From contig CM043944.1 of assembly GCA_014529385.2 (NCBI GenBank), forward strand, positions 72,400,884-72,464,883: a stretch of DNA of 64,000 bases. The letters run 5' to 3'. A program made the translations under genes and the position numbers. The notes under the pieces were generated by a model that worked only from the letters and a program-made list of their open reading frames with translations, was not told where the DNA came from and did not search any database. Below, piece by piece: positions 1 to 10,927 of the stretch. This DNA comes from Adiantum capillus-veneris (taxonomy: Eukaryota > Streptophyta > Polypodiopsida > Polypodiales > Pteridaceae). The number at the start of each line of letters is the position of its first letter. Position 1 is the first letter of the stretch.

Positions 1-516
1 ATTAATATCCACATGGAAAAAATAAAAAAAATAATCAAAACATAGTTCTTTAACATGAATCTTTGAATGCCACATAAATTATCAGAATTAAAGTTCTTTA
101 ATATCTACAATCATAACTCTTTATGAATCATCAAAACCATAATCCTTCAATATCTACGATGGATATAACTCACTGTTAAAAAGATATATATGATGGATAT
201 CATTCTTTCTATAGCAGCTTCATGCAACTCTCAATCATTTCAATAAAAGAAAATCTTGATTTGATCTCTATCATAAATTATATACAATCAAAACAAAAAG
301 CAAAATACAAAGATTTCAAGTGATATGACTTTGATGTAACTCGATATACATGCATCGCAATATATGTGATACACATAAAGAGTAAATATAGTGACTTGTT
401 ATGTTGAACATAGTCTTTGCAAGACTAATAGCACTCTGGTTGTCACACCGCAAGGGTGTTCTAGAAAGAGGCGAATAATCAATATCAACCAACGTTTATT
501 AAGGGGAGGGTTCTCC
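1..516. other. AT-rich stretch without recognisable gene
   Basis: No reading frame, RNA gene or repeat boundary is recognised. It lies directly 3' (in minus-strand sense) of the pol stop codon of element D, so it may be that element's 3' untranslated region or LTR, but no second copy exists in the window to prove it. Confidence 0.5.
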
Positions 517-1633
517 CTCCTCTTGAATATCTACCATAAACTCCGGACCAAACCTTAAAAAGTACCTTTTGAGCTTCCATCCATTCACTCTCGTCTTGTG
601 AATTTGACCATTTGCTTCCATCAATCTGTAGCTACCATTGGCGTCTCGCCTTTTGAAGATGAATGTCCCTTCCCATCTGGGCTAAAATTTCTTATCTTTC
701 CTAGTGTCAAATCTATTGTTGTATCTCAATACTAACATGCCTTTCTTCAGACCCTTTTCCTTAAGCCCTTGATTGAATGTAAGTCGGTGTCGTTCTGCTT
801 GTGTTGCATAGTAGTTGATCGCATCTTCCCTGTCTAACTAAAGACTTTCTAGATCCAAGATGTGGTTGCAGAGATGGGCAATTGTGTGCTGTAACTGGCT
901 AGCCATGACTTGCAAGCTGGCTATCTGCACCTCGATGGATAGAATGGCCTCTTTTCCATCTATCAAATGAAAGGGGTGAAACCTAATGATGTTTGGAATG
1001 TCGTGCGGTAGGCCCAAAGAGCGTCCATGAGATGCTTATCCCAATCACTTGTGTGGTTATTCACCTGCTTTGTGATGATTTTATAGATCATGTTGTTTAC
1101 CTTTTCCACTAGACCATTGCACTGTGGATAGTATGGAGTTGAGTGTCAGCGTGTGATGCCTAGCTTTTTCATCAGTTATCCCACCAAGTCGCCTCTGAAA
1201 CCTGGCCCTCTATCAAATATTATCTCTAGAGGTGGGCCAAAGCAGCAATATATGTACTCAAATTGAACTTCGCCACTTCTTGGGTTGTAATGCGTGTGGT
1301 GATTGCAGCTTCCGCCGATCGGGTCATGTAGTCTACACCAATTAGAATATACAGTTTACTCAACTGGGCCCTTGGTAAAGGACGAACTGCATCTATTCCC
1401 CACTTCTTAAACGGGCCATATGAGATGATAGGGGTATGTGGCTCATATGTTAGTGTTCGATCACTAGATTCTTGACAAGCTCTGCATGTTTTACACCAAT
1501 GCTGCATATCCTTGTTCACACTAGGCCAAGAGAATCTTGCCTGTAGAATTTTCCTACTAGTAATATCTAGAGCAAAGTGGCCTCCGCAAACACCATCATG
1601 GAAACTTGAGATTACCTTCGTGATTTCACTCAA
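517..1633 (-). pseudogene. pol: Element D integrase remnant
   Basis: The HHCC zinc-finger segment is seen at about 1480-1590 (GGHF, then WCKTCRACQ), followed by a WGIDA core start at about 1390 and a VDYMTR motif. Downstream, about 960-1225, the frame is broken, but the expected FDRGPGF, YYPQ-NGLVEK and LWAYRTT motifs can be read across stops. The C-terminal part (about 520-790) has RYNNRFD and VNGWKLKRY, the counterparts of RYDNRLD and VNGYCLKPY in element A. This domain cuts target DNA and joins the cDNA ends. Several stops and frame changes mean no intact protein could be made. Confidence 0.75.
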
Positions 1634-1642
1634 GATTGGCAG

Positions 1643-2672
1643 TCACATGAGAATGTGGTCTTTGCCCTTGTAGTACAAGGTGTTGTTTATAAGGTGGTAT
1701 CTTGTTGCCTTTTGGACAAGCCATTGTTTCTGGCCCTTGGTATACCCTTCAGGACATTCTCCTATATCTAAGAAGCTAATGATATCATGCATAGCATCAC
1801 TACCCTCGAAGAGGGGCAGCTTTAGTTTCATTGTTCCTATGGGAACATCTTGTATCCTTTCCTTGGCTAGAGCATCTGCTTCTTGATTTTTTTCCCTAGG
1901 GACGTGAAATAGCTGCACCGCTTCAAATTTTCTTTAAAGATCCTTTACTTGGCATAATTGGCCAAGAAAAACTTAATTTTTACAAACCAAAGTGCCATTT
2001 ATCTTCTTTATTAAAAGCATGGCATCGCCAAACACATTTAGGCGCTGAACCCCTTGTAAAACACATTGTTATAATCCAAGAATTAGGGCTGTGTACTCTG
2101 GCTTGTTGTTGTAGTGAGAATGTAGTAGGTGCCCAATAGAGAAGACCTTTTCCCTTTGCTCATTGAAAATGATGATGCCAGCTACAGTCTGGTCCACTGT
2201 CCTTTTGTAAGCTCCATCAAAGAAAAGAGAGTGAACTCATTCTATCTTAGGAACTTTTACCATTGGTGTCACTCCTTTACCTTTTGTGTTTACATTTAGC
2301 TTCTTCTCATAGTGACGATGAGTAAGAATACCTGCTAGACTAGCTCTGGTGGAGCTCTCCACTTGCATAGTGTAATCAAACTCTTGTAATCCAATGAGCC
2401 ACTTAGAGATTCTAGATGAGACATCCATTTGTTGCATTACATACGGAAATAATTCTTCCATTGTTACAATCCAAAGGGTCTAGGCAATAGATAAGAGTGG
2501 AAATTTGTAGTGGCAAACATCAATGCAAGCATCATGTGCCCTACCGTGGTGAATCCTTTTTTTGATGTGGTCATGATGCGACTAGAGAAGTACATAGGAC
2601 GCATGAAAGAGTTTTGGGGATCCTTTTGCATTAGTACAACCCCAAGTGTATCACTTTCTATAAAGCCTTGGG
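1643..2672 (-). pseudogene. pol: Element D RT-connection and dual RNase H remnant
   Basis: From 2672 down to about 2460 the translation resembles the first (Ty3-type) RNase H: LGVVLMQKDP and FMRPMYFSSR. At 2237-2461 follows the tether ISKWLIGLQEFDYTMQVE. A second RNase H begins near 2230 (FFDGAY, broken) and ends within 1643-1918 with LFHVPREKNQEADALA, matching the last catalytic Asp region of plant-type RNase H. Two RNase H domains in series are the hallmark of the Tat lineage of plant Ty3 elements. The segment is broken by stops; the upstream RT palm is absent because element C1 interrupts it. Confidence 0.7.
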
Positions 2673-2817
2673 TGACTAGACCTTAGGATCCTCCTCCCAA
2701 CCTCCCATTATAAAGGTAGGCTCCTATCCTCTTGCCCTAGATGGATCCCCTGTCCACACTTCCTAGCCTTTCCCCTTGCCCAGTTTGTGACTGCCTGGCC
2801 TTGCCCTTGTCCTGACA
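2673..2817 (-). repeat. 3' LTR of element C1 (about 145 bp)
   Basis: Begins (minus strand) TGTCAGGACAAGG immediately after the pol stop codon TAA at 2818-2820 and ends about TCTAGTCA at 2673. A purine run GGGGGGAG just upstream serves as polypurine tract and overlaps the last pol codons. The length is close to the 142/140-bp LTRs of element G. The outer edge was judged from where element D's RNase H homology resumes; TTGGG at 2668-2672 would be one half of the target duplication, but the partner is missing. Confidence 0.6.
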
Positions 2818-4582
2818 TTACTCCCCCCTTAAGGAAGATTTTTCATCCTTGAAAACAAAAGTGGGAAACTTCTTCTTAAGAGCACTAATGTTTTCCCAAG
2901 TGGCACCTTCCTCAGGTCGATCTTTCCACGTGATTAAAGCTTGTCGACGTACATGATGATGTGTACGTAAATCATAATAGTCAAGATTTCCTTCAAGTTC
3001 ATGTGGTAAGGTAGGAGCTTCAATGAAATCGACCAGAATTTGTTGGTCAATGACATTGTCATCCCCATGTAATTGCTTACGTAAACGGCTTACATGAAAC
3101 ACCGGATGGACACGAGAGTGTGTGGATAACGATAGTTTGTAGGAACGATCACCAACTCGCTTGAGTATTTTGAAAGGCCCACAATATCTTGGAGATAATT
3201 TAGGTGTTGGCCCAATTTTTAGACTTTTCTGAATGCTCTGTCACACGTAAAAATACTTCCTGCCCTTGCTCAAAGGTAACTTGCCGATGTTTCTCATCAG
3301 CATACTTCTTATAACGATCCTGCACTTGTTGGACATTCTGACGAGTGAGTTTTAACATATCCATATGGTCTTAGAGAAAATCCTTAACCTATTGGAGTTT
3401 TTCGGTTGCCAACCCCACCGTAACAGGTGACCTAGGTTGAAAACCATACATGAGTATGAAAGGACTAAATCCAGTCGTGACATGCTTAGCACTATTCTAA
3501 GCAAACTCAAGAAAAGGTAGATATTCTTCCCAGTCTGTTTGTTTCTTGCTAATGTATAGGCGTAGCATATCCTCTAGCACTTGGTTAACTCGTTCAGTAT
3601 GACCATCCGTTTGTGGATGATCGGATGTACTGAGGTTGAGTTGTGTACCCAATCGTTTAAACACAGCCCTCCAAAAATGACTGTTAAACTTGGGATCACG
3701 ATCACTCACAATGTTACTTGGTAAGCCATACAACCTGTAGAGATTGTCTACAAATAACTTGGATAATTTTGGAGTCTTAATCGTTGATTTGGTTGGAATA
3801 AACATACATAGTTTAGTCAACCGGTCTACGACCACCCATACTGACTCATGACCTCAGACAGTGGCTGGTAAACCCACAATAAAATCCATAGAGATACTTT
3901 CCCATTTCCATTGGGAATCTCCAAAGGCTATAAGAGTCCTCCTGCCTTCAGGTGCTCTGCTTTGTTAACTTGACATTTTTGGCAATGCAAGACGTAATCT
4001 TGAACAAAGCCATGTAAACCTAGCTAGTAAAGCTATCATTGTACGAGAGCATAAGTCTTTTTAATAACTGGGTGTTGTGCACTTGGACTGTCATGAAATT
4101 CATAAAGAATTTGGTGCCGAATTTCTGTGTGCGTCGGTACACAAACTCTTCCCTTATGGAGTAGGTATCCATTGCCGATGGTAAAATTCTTCCATTGTTT
4201 TAGTTCATCACTCGATAGAGGAGAACTGTGTCTAGAGATTAACAATACACTACCAGCATTGGAGTGAGAAGGATCCCTAATTTGCACATGGCTCCAGGCT
4301 TTGGAATATGCGTCATCCTGCTCATATTCGCCCTTCAGAGAGTCTAAAATTTCAGTGCAAAGTTTTGTGAACAAGAGAGAATTGATCTCATGCATACAAC
4401 TAAGAGCATCAGCCACCACATTGTATCGTCCTTTATGATACCGGAACTTTGCGTCATATTCCTGAAGAATCTCAGTCCACCTGGCCTTTCGACCCTTCAA
4501 GTCGGATTGTTGTGTAAACCATTTAATGCTTTCATAGTCAAACACAATCTCAAATTGAGCGCCATACAAATAATGTATCCAT
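2818..4582 (-). pseudogene. pol: Element C1 pol, 3' part: RNase H end, integrase, chromodomain
   Basis: Starting at the element A junction, the frame shows the end of RNase H (HYLYGAQFEIVFDYESIKW; then KGRYNVVADALS), the integrase zinc-finger region (about 4036-4120), and a core whose later half at 3497-3835 has VSDRDPKF and HPQTDGHTERVN. At 2818-3102 lies a chromodomain, recognised by VFHVSRLRK upstream and ALITWKDRPEEGATWEN. Chromodomains at the integrase C-terminus steer insertion to particular chromatin. The stop codon abuts the 3' LTR. Frames shift at about 3835-4035 and 3103-3250, and stops occur in the core, so it is inactive. Confidence 0.85.
4579..4582. other. Target site duplication of element A, left copy (CCAT)
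   Basis: CCAT here and CCAT at 16901-16904 flank element A. Extending to 5 bp gives a mismatch on either side, so the duplication is 4 bp. The RNase H codons of C1 join in frame when one copy is counted. Confidence 0.8.
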
Positions 4583-4841
4583 TGAAGCGGTCCAGCGCGG
4601 GCAACAAGAAGAGTAACCTCTAGACACCCTTCAAGGCTCCCGTGCTGCTCAATGGGGCTGGGGCACAACACAACACAAACCAAAACAACAAACCCCCAGC
4701 CAAATCCCAACTACACAATGGGCACCACCTAGTTCAAGAGCGAACTAGGACGCAAAACAGGAGAATCGTTAGAGCAACCCACAAACAAGCAAGGAATTTA
4801 CACTAACCCTAACACCAATGGAATATTCTCACACGCTAAAA

Positions 4842-4893
<52 letters not shown>

Positions 4894-7278
4894 TGCTCGG
4901 GCTGCTTTGAAGTGTATCGTTAATGATCAAGCAAACATAAATATATATATGTAAGAAAGAGAGAGAAGGGGGAAGGGGGTGCTTGTTGCATTAATGACTT
5001 CTTACAAATCTGTCATGACCAATCAAAGTGAGATTAGTATTTGTTCAACATAGCCTGAGTAAATTACACCACAACACATCACAAGAAAAAAGCCACCCCA
5101 ATCACTGCCTTAAGGCCAGGGGAGTCCTCTCCACCCTGTCGCCCTCTTACAGCATGTGGGATTTATGGCTAAATTAATAACAATATCCGAAGACAAGCTA
5201 TCAAGAACTTAAATAAAACACCAAGACACTTACACATCATTATTGTCCATGACTTCACATTGGAAGGGAGACAACGTATCCATGCTTAGTCCAAATTCAC
5301 CCTCCTTGATTCAGCAAATGTTGGGCTTACTCTAGTAGGAGAAATGATAGATTTCCTACTCTCAATTTAATGATCACTCTCTCTTACAATGGCATAGAGT
5401 TCCCTTGCTAATCACCCCTAATACAGCACATACATATGCATAATGCCAATAAGATTCCACTCAAGAGCTCCTTCTCAAGAGGTTGAGCTTGGCTTCTCAA
5501 GCTATAACATAGTGCTCTTTCTTCTCCCCCCTTTTGTGCTAGCTACACCCTCCTTTTATAGCAATTTTGAAGGCTAGGGTTACTCCTCTAACCATGGTTG
5601 GGTTAGATTTTCAGCAATTTATCTAATTTCTTTTGCTTGGAATTATCAAGAAGTTGGTGGGGAAAGAGAGAGGAGAGAAATGGAGGTGATAGGACTTTTC
5701 ATAGTGGGTTAGTGTTAGTAGAGTTAGTATTAATTTACAAATGGAATTGGATATTTACAATGGGAGTATCCATGTAGGATACAAATAAGGAAGAAAAACT
5801 CTTAAGAGGTAAGAAAAGGTGGATTTCTTACAAGGTTGATGCTCCAAGTGTCTTGAGTAGGGCCAATTTTGACGCTTGTTGACGGTCCACTAGCTTTGAC
5901 GGTACATTTTTTCTCCACTCTTGACCTTCCTTGAGAGACAAGGTAATTGAAGCTAAGTAATCAACTACCATGATGCTGTCTTTTAAGAGAAGAGGCTGAA
6001 TTTTGTGGTTTTTTTTATAGATATGGGTAATTTGGAGGAGGAAAAATGAGACTAGGTGGTCAATTTTGGAATGGAATTGTGTGAGGGAGGTATGAGTTCA
6101 CCATGGTTTCTCTTATTCTTCAAGGTTGAGGAGAAGGTGAGAAGGGTGCAGAGAGGAGTGGTGAGAGAGGTGGGGATGATGAGTGGAGAAGTGTGTGTGA
6201 AAGAGGAAAATGATAAAGTGGAAGAGAGAGTGTGGCTGCATAGCATGGGAAAACTGGGGTCCACTAATAAAATTATAGCTCACAGCTCGTAGCTCAACAA
6301 AATATGAAAAAATTTGAGGCAAAAGTTCAGCCCACGAGCTACAACTTTTGTTTGTATCACCTTTTCAAATTCAGAGAGCAAGTGAACTTTAAAAATTCAG
6401 CAAAACCGACCAATTTTTTCCACTGCACAAGGTCCTTGTGGGGTCCTTCTTTGGATGATTCTTTTGAATACCTCCAAGAGTGAGCCCTCCATAGTGCATG
6501 TATGCATGCCACCTACCCTTGACCTTATTTGGTAGGTCTATGATTGAAGATATTGTTGAGATCATGATATAAGTGAATAGTACAACTAAGAAAATCAAAT
6601 ATTGAGGGGTCTAAAAAATATGTACATGTCAAATATAAATAATATAAGTGGAAAAAATATAAAGGGGTCAAAAGAAATCTCTCTCATTATGAGGCTACCA
6701 TAAAAAGATAAATATTTTTGGTGTTCTAATTTTTTAGAAAAAAAAAACAAAATAGATGTAGGAAGGAAAAAATCACAATAGTGAAAAAATATACACATAA
6801 ATAAAACTAGTTTTTTTGGATTTTTGTTGGGGTGGAGTTACACCAAATATAAGAGAAGCTTACATGAAAATATTTCTATATGTAATAAAGAGTATGAAAA
6901 ATGGTAAGAAAAATTGTGGTAATGATGAGGCAATGTACAGAGCATAAATAACACACACCTAGGTAGAAATATTTAAATAAATACCAAAATAATTATGAAA
7001 AAATCTTTTATTTAGGCCCTATATACAAAGCAATATTTACATACGCATGGGTCATAATATACTTATATTTTTTATTTTTATTATTTTTTTGGCTCAACTA
7101 GCCCAATGACTAGCTAATTGAGGGTTTTTTATTTCAGTAAGGAGATATGGGAAAAGTCCCCTAACTCACACGCACCTATATACAGTGAAAGGGTGAGGGT
7201 AACCACAGTGTTTGAGTGATTTGATAGGGTGAGATAAATCACTATGGCAATTACAGAGAGCCGAAAAAACGGCTATCA
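4583..7278 (-). repeat. 3' LTR of element A (2696 bp)
   Basis: Pairs with 14227-16900 along its whole length. Left edge TGAAGCGGTCC (plus strand), right edge GGCTATCA. The 22-bp length excess over the other LTR equals the difference in the (GA)n tract (4845-4890 against 14489-14512). A TATA-like CTATAAAAGG (minus strand) is at 5552-5561. Short reading frames inside, some in both LTR copies, are not supported as genes. Confidence 0.92.
4845..4890. repeat. (GA)23 microsatellite inside element A 3' LTR
   Basis: Uninterrupted GA dinucleotides, 46 bp. The same site in the 5' LTR holds 24 bp, so it has changed length since insertion. Confidence 0.95.
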
Positions 7279-7293
7279 TTAGCCCTCCCTCAG
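7279..7293 (-). other. Polypurine tract of element A
   Basis: Minus-strand CTGAGGGAGGGCTAA directly abuts the TGATAGC start of the 3' LTR; the same GGGAGGGCTAA precedes the 3' LTR of element B. It primes plus-strand DNA synthesis. Confidence 0.8.
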
Positions 7294-7306
7294 GATGATG
7301 GTATAT

Positions 7307-9916
7307 TCATGTACCATCATATAGAATCTTTTTCAAAGAGAGTGCTTCAGAGTCCTTGACAAGATCTTCATTGTTTGGCCCCTTGGAATTTTGGTTTGTG
7401 TTACACTCATGCTTCATGGAACAATACTTACATGGGATAGTTGCCTTTTGCTCTGGTAGATCCTTTGGTAGAAGGCGACTCAAGTAAGGCTTCAAGCAAT
7501 AGCCGTTTACCTTCCTGGAGTGCTCTTTCCCATTCAAGTCCATAAGTTGATAGTAACTTGAATTGAAAGCCTTCTTGACTATGTATGGCCCCTGCCATCT
7601 TGTTTCAAATTTGGCATCAAAACAATTATCGAGTCGATTGTCATACCTTAGCACAAGATCTCCTTCATTGATGCCTTTGTCCTTCAGTTTCTTGTCAAGC
7701 TTCTCCTTTGTCTGTGTGGCTTTCCTCTCATAGCACTCGTATGCTGCTTCTCTTTTCCACTCAAGCTCAGCTAAGGTAAGAAGTCGATCCATCCATGCTT
7801 CTTGATCATCTTGTGCTGATTTGCCATGAAGTCGCATTGTTGGAATGTTTAGTTCAATTGGCTGTAAAGCTTCTTGACCATAGACCAAGTGAAATGGTGT
7901 GAACTCCGTGGCTTCCCTATATGTGGTTCGATACGCCCACAAGGCACCATCCAAGAAGTCATCCCACAACTTTGTCTTGTTTTTTACCATCTTTCTAATG
8001 ATGCCTGCAATGACACCATAAGCTTTTTCTACCAAACCATTTGATTGGGGATAGTAGGGTGTACTGTGACGATGTAGAATGCGAAGTTCTTCACAGACTT
8101 CTGTGAGCAATCCCTTTCTAAACCCTGGACCATTATCAGAAACAATCTCCAAAGGTGTGTCAAATCTACAACAAATGTGAGTGTAGACAAATTTGCTCAC
8201 TGTCCTCTCATTTACCTTTGCCACACTTTTTGCTTCCACCCACCTAGTCATATAGTCTACAGCCATTAGAATGTAGAGTTTACCATTTTTTGTCCTAGGC
8301 AGAGGACCCATAGCATCAATGCCCCACTTTTCAAAGGGTCCATTTGCAAGCACAATTTTCCTTGGACCATAAACCAATCTTCTATTCCCATTTACCTGCC
8401 AATTGTGACAACTTTTACACCAATGTTGGACATCCACATGCAGACTTGGCCAAACATACCCCGCAAGCAAAATCTTCTTCACAGTTAATTCTTGGGAAAA
8501 ATGACCACCACATGCCTCTTCATGCAAACCTTTTAGAATGGCTGGAATTTCCGCGATAGTTGGTACTCTTCTGCACACTTTATCCTTCCCTCTTTGATAG
8601 AGGGAGCCTTCTAGGAAGAGATACATGCTTGCCTTCTTCACGAGTCTCCTCTTCTGAGCTTTTGTGAAGTCTGGTGGAAACTCACCCTCCAAAATGTAGC
8701 CAATGATGGGAGCCAATGACTCCAATCCCTGGTACCTCCATTGCTTCACAGCAGCCGCCACCATGATGACCTGCACTTCTTTCTTTACACATGCAACGGC
8801 TTGTTGTGCAAGTAAATCAGCATCTTCATTTTGTTTCCTAGGAATATGATATAAATGCACCTCCTCAAATTGATTAAATAGCCTACGGATGGTATGAACT
8901 TTGGCCCTTAGTCTTTCATTTTTGCATGCCCAAATGCCTAAAATCTGCTTCACAATGAGAAGTGCATCTCCTTTTACCATGAGACGTTGTATACCATGGC
9001 CAATGCATATTTTTAAACCATGAAGTAGTGTGTCATATTCTACTTCATTGTTGCTAGCTGAACTTGGTAGATTGAACTTCTCTTTCATGACCACCTCTCC
9101 ACTTGGGTTGAGCAACACTAGCCCTCCCCCTGCTTTTCCTATGGCTCGACGAAAAGCTCCATCAAAGAACAAGGTAAAAGCATTAGGAATACTTTTTGGT
9201 GGTGGCAATGGTAGGGTCTTTACTTCAGGCACCTTAATCTCCTTTTCATGCACCCTATAAGTGAGAATCCCTGCCAATTGTGCACGCACACTATCTTCTA
9301 CCTTGAAAGAGTATTGAAACTCTTGCAACTCCATAATCCACTTTGAGATCCTAGTACTAAGATTCATTTGAGATGACACCCAAGGGAACAAATTCTCTAC
9401 GGTGAGGATTACAAAAGGTTTTGGGAGCAAGTAGGATCTAAACTTCCTTATCGCAAACATGAGAGAAAGCATCATGAGTTCTGCCTCCGTGTAGCCTCTC
9501 TCCAAAGCATTCATGACCCTACTAGCAAAGTAGATGGGTCGCATCCTTGTACTGTGGGGATCTTGTTGTAGCAACACAACACCAATTGTTTCCCTTCCAA
9601 CACTAGAGCTAACAAAGAATGTGTACTCCCAACAAGGAGGCATGCGTATTGGTAGCTCTGACAAAATGACTTTAATGTTACAAAAATACTCTTCAAGCTC
9701 ATCAAACCATGCAAATTCTACTTGTTGTGTCAAATTTTTCAAAGGATGAAGCAACTCCGAGGCTAAGTGAATGAAGTGTGACATATACTTCACCTTCTGA
9801 ATGAAAGAGATGACCTCCTTAAGACTCTTCGGTGATGGGAGCTCAATAAGAGCCTTTGCCTTTGAAGGATCCACCTCAATGCCTTTATAGGAAACCTTGT
9901 GACCGAGCAAGATCAC
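7307..9916 (-). CDS. pol: Element A pol, C-terminal part: RNase H pair and integrase
   Basis: An 869-codon open frame. Residues 1-60 are the RT thumb. About 95-180 is the Ty3-type RNase H (MRPIYFASR, TEAELMML), but where the family has a TDAS-type Asp it reads VSSSV, so this domain is probably catalytically dead and only a tether. About 245-372 is a second RNase H with the acidic set D252, E291/E293, D317 and D365/D367, the plant-type second domain of Tat elements. The integrase zinc finger uses H465, H472, C500 and C503; the core triad is D534, D594, E630 (NGLVEK). The C-terminus (about 740-800) has the RYDNRLDN/ETRWQGPY fold region and no chromodomain. The frame is separated from the RT frame by a single in-phase TAA. 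Confidence 0.9.
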   Translation of the reverse strand: MILLGHKVSYKGIEVDPSKAKALIELPSPKSLKEVISFIQKVKYMSHFIHLASELLHPLKNLTQQVEFAWFDELEEYFCNIKVILSELPIRMPPCWEYTFFVSSSVGRETIGVVLLQQDPHSTRMRPIYFASRVMNALERGYTEAELMMLSLMFAIRKFRSYLLPKPFVILTVENLFPWVSSQMNLSTRISKWIMELQEFQYSFKVEDSVRAQLAGILTYRVHEKEIKVPEVKTLPLPPPKSIPNAFTLFFDGAFRRAIGKAGGGLVLLNPSGEVVMKEKFNLPSSASNNEVEYDTLLHGLKICIGHGIQRLMVKGDALLIVKQILGIWACKNERLRAKVHTIRRLFNQFEEVHLYHIPRKQNEDADLLAQQAVACVKKEVQVIMVAAAVKQWRYQGLESLAPIIGYILEGEFPPDFTKAQKRRLVKKASMYLFLEGSLYQRGKDKVCRRVPTIAEIPAILKGLHEEACGGHFSQELTVKKILLAGYVWPSLHVDVQHWCKSCHNWQVNGNRRLVYGPRKIVLANGPFEKWGIDAMGPLPRTKNGKLYILMAVDYMTRWVEAKSVAKVNERTVSKFVYTHICCRFDTPLEIVSDNGPGFRKGLLTEVCEELRILHRHSTPYYPQSNGLVEKAYGVIAGIIRKMVKNKTKLWDDFLDGALWAYRTTYREATEFTPFHLVYGQEALQPIELNIPTMRLHGKSAQDDQEAWMDRLLTLAELEWKREAAYECYERKATQTKEKLDKKLKDKGINEGDLVLRYDNRLDNCFDAKFETRWQGPYIVKKAFNSSYYQLMDLNGKEHSRKVNGYCLKPYLSRLLPKDLPEQKATIPCKYCSMKHECNTNQNSKGPNNEDLVKDSEALSLKKILYDGT

Positions 9917-10876
9917 TTACTCACCTATGTGGCACTTGTCGGGGTTGAGTTGACCTCCCATGTCGTAGAGCTTCTTTAAACCTTCTTCTACGCTTTGTAG
10001 ATGCAATGATTTTGAGCTATAAATGCAGAAATCATCAATGAACACCATAATTGACTTTCCAAATAATGCTTGAAACACCATGTTCATGAAACGTTGGAAT
10101 GTTGCAGGAGCATTTGTCAGACCAAATGGCATGACTCTAAAAGCATAACAACCCCAAGGAGTGATAAAGGTTGTTTTCAATTGATCTTCCAATGCGATAC
10201 CTATTTGAAAGTAGCCTGAGTAGCCATCACACACAGTGTACTTCTCATGACCAGCTACCTCATTTAGTATCTCATCCTGAAATGGGAGGGAAAAGTGATC
10301 TCTTTTTGTTGCCTCATTGAGTGGACGGTAATCCACACACACCCTCCACTTTCCATTTTTCTTAGGAGTGACAACAACGGGAGAGACCCACTCTGAATTC
10401 TCCACTGGATAAATAAAACCTGCTGCTAGAAGCTTTCTTACCTCCTTGAGTAAAGCCTGCTCCTTGATGACTCCTAGCCTTCGTAGCTTCTGAGCCTTAG
10501 GTGTGGCCTCTGGCTTTAACTCAATTTTGTGTTGAACAGCATCTACTCCATGCACATCAGTGTAGTCTTTAGCAAAAAGCCTAGGAAATTTCCTTAGCAC
10601 ACATTTGAACTCCTCTCTTTCATCCTTTGTAAGTGTTGTAGATAGCATACCTTCATCTTGAACACCTTCGTTCTCTTGAGGACCTACCTCCTCCAAGCCT
10701 TGACAAGAGGTCTCCTGGTTGCTTGGCTTAAACCTTACCCCCATGACTTCGATGGAAGACTCCTCTTCAGTAATGCTGCCGCTACTTTCTTCTTCTGAAG
10801 TGCTATCGGTCCAACCTTCTTCCGTCTCACTTTGAGATGATTCTTCATGGAGCTCCTCTTGGCGTTGCTCCTTCAT
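9917..10876 (-). CDS. pol: Element A pol, reverse transcriptase part
   Basis: A 319-codon frame. Residues 1-80 are a very acidic Glu/Ser-rich linker after the protease. The RT begins about residue 120: VCVDYRPLNEATKRDHF at 179-195, first catalytic Asp at D217 (CDGYSGY), [16 protein letters not shown] at 249-264, and the FIDD box with D281/D282. It copies the element RNA to DNA in the virus-like particle. It ends with GE then TAA; element B has GED-E at this place, so the stop is a private lesion of A. The upstream frame is closed by a TAG at 10928. Confidence 0.9.
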   Translation of the reverse strand: MKEQRQEELHEESSQSETEEGWTDSTSEEESSGSITEEESSIEVMGVRFKPSNQETSCQGLEEVGPQENEGVQDEGMLSTTLTKDEREEFKCVLRKFPRLFAKDYTDVHGVDAVQHKIELKPEATPKAQKLRRLGVIKEQALLKEVRKLLAAGFIYPVENSEWVSPVVVTPKKNGKWRVCVDYRPLNEATKRDHFSLPFQDEILNEVAGHEKYTVCDGYSGYFQIGIALEDQLKTTFITPWGCYAFRVMPFGLTNAPATFQRFMNMVFQALFGKSIMVFIDDFCIYSSKSLHLQSVEEGLKKLYDMGGQLNPDKCHIGE

Positions 10877-10927
10877 GTCAAAGACAACCTTCTTATGATT
10901 TTCGTTCTTGCAAATTAGCTTTCCACT

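Larger units (their letters stand above)
517..2672 (-). mobile_element. Element D: truncated Tat-like Ty3 retrotransposon (pol 3' half)
   Basis: Minus-strand pol remnant reading, from high to low coordinates, end of reverse transcriptase and its RNase H, a second plant-type RNase H, integrase zinc finger, integrase core and integrase C-terminus. It ends at a stop near 517 after a segment resembling the C-terminal end of element A's integrase. Its 5' side is cut at about 2672 by the short LTR of element C1, and the missing front half (gag, protease, RT palm) is not found elsewhere in the window. Many stops and frameshifts make it a dead fossil. Sequence likeness to elements A and B places it in the same lineage but a clearly diverged family. 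Confidence 0.8.

Noticed and set aside
4624-4710. N-terminal part of the frame 4036-4710 as part of the C1 polyprotein
   Set aside because: Residues before HYLYGAQF come from the LTR of A, so the long frame is a chimera across the insertion junction.
6052-6322. Overlapping 70-80-codon frames on both strands inside the LTR of A, repeated at 15674-15944
   Set aside because: Repeated only because the LTRs are copies; low-complexity His/Ser or Glu-rich products, and no comparable preserved frame in the LTR of B.
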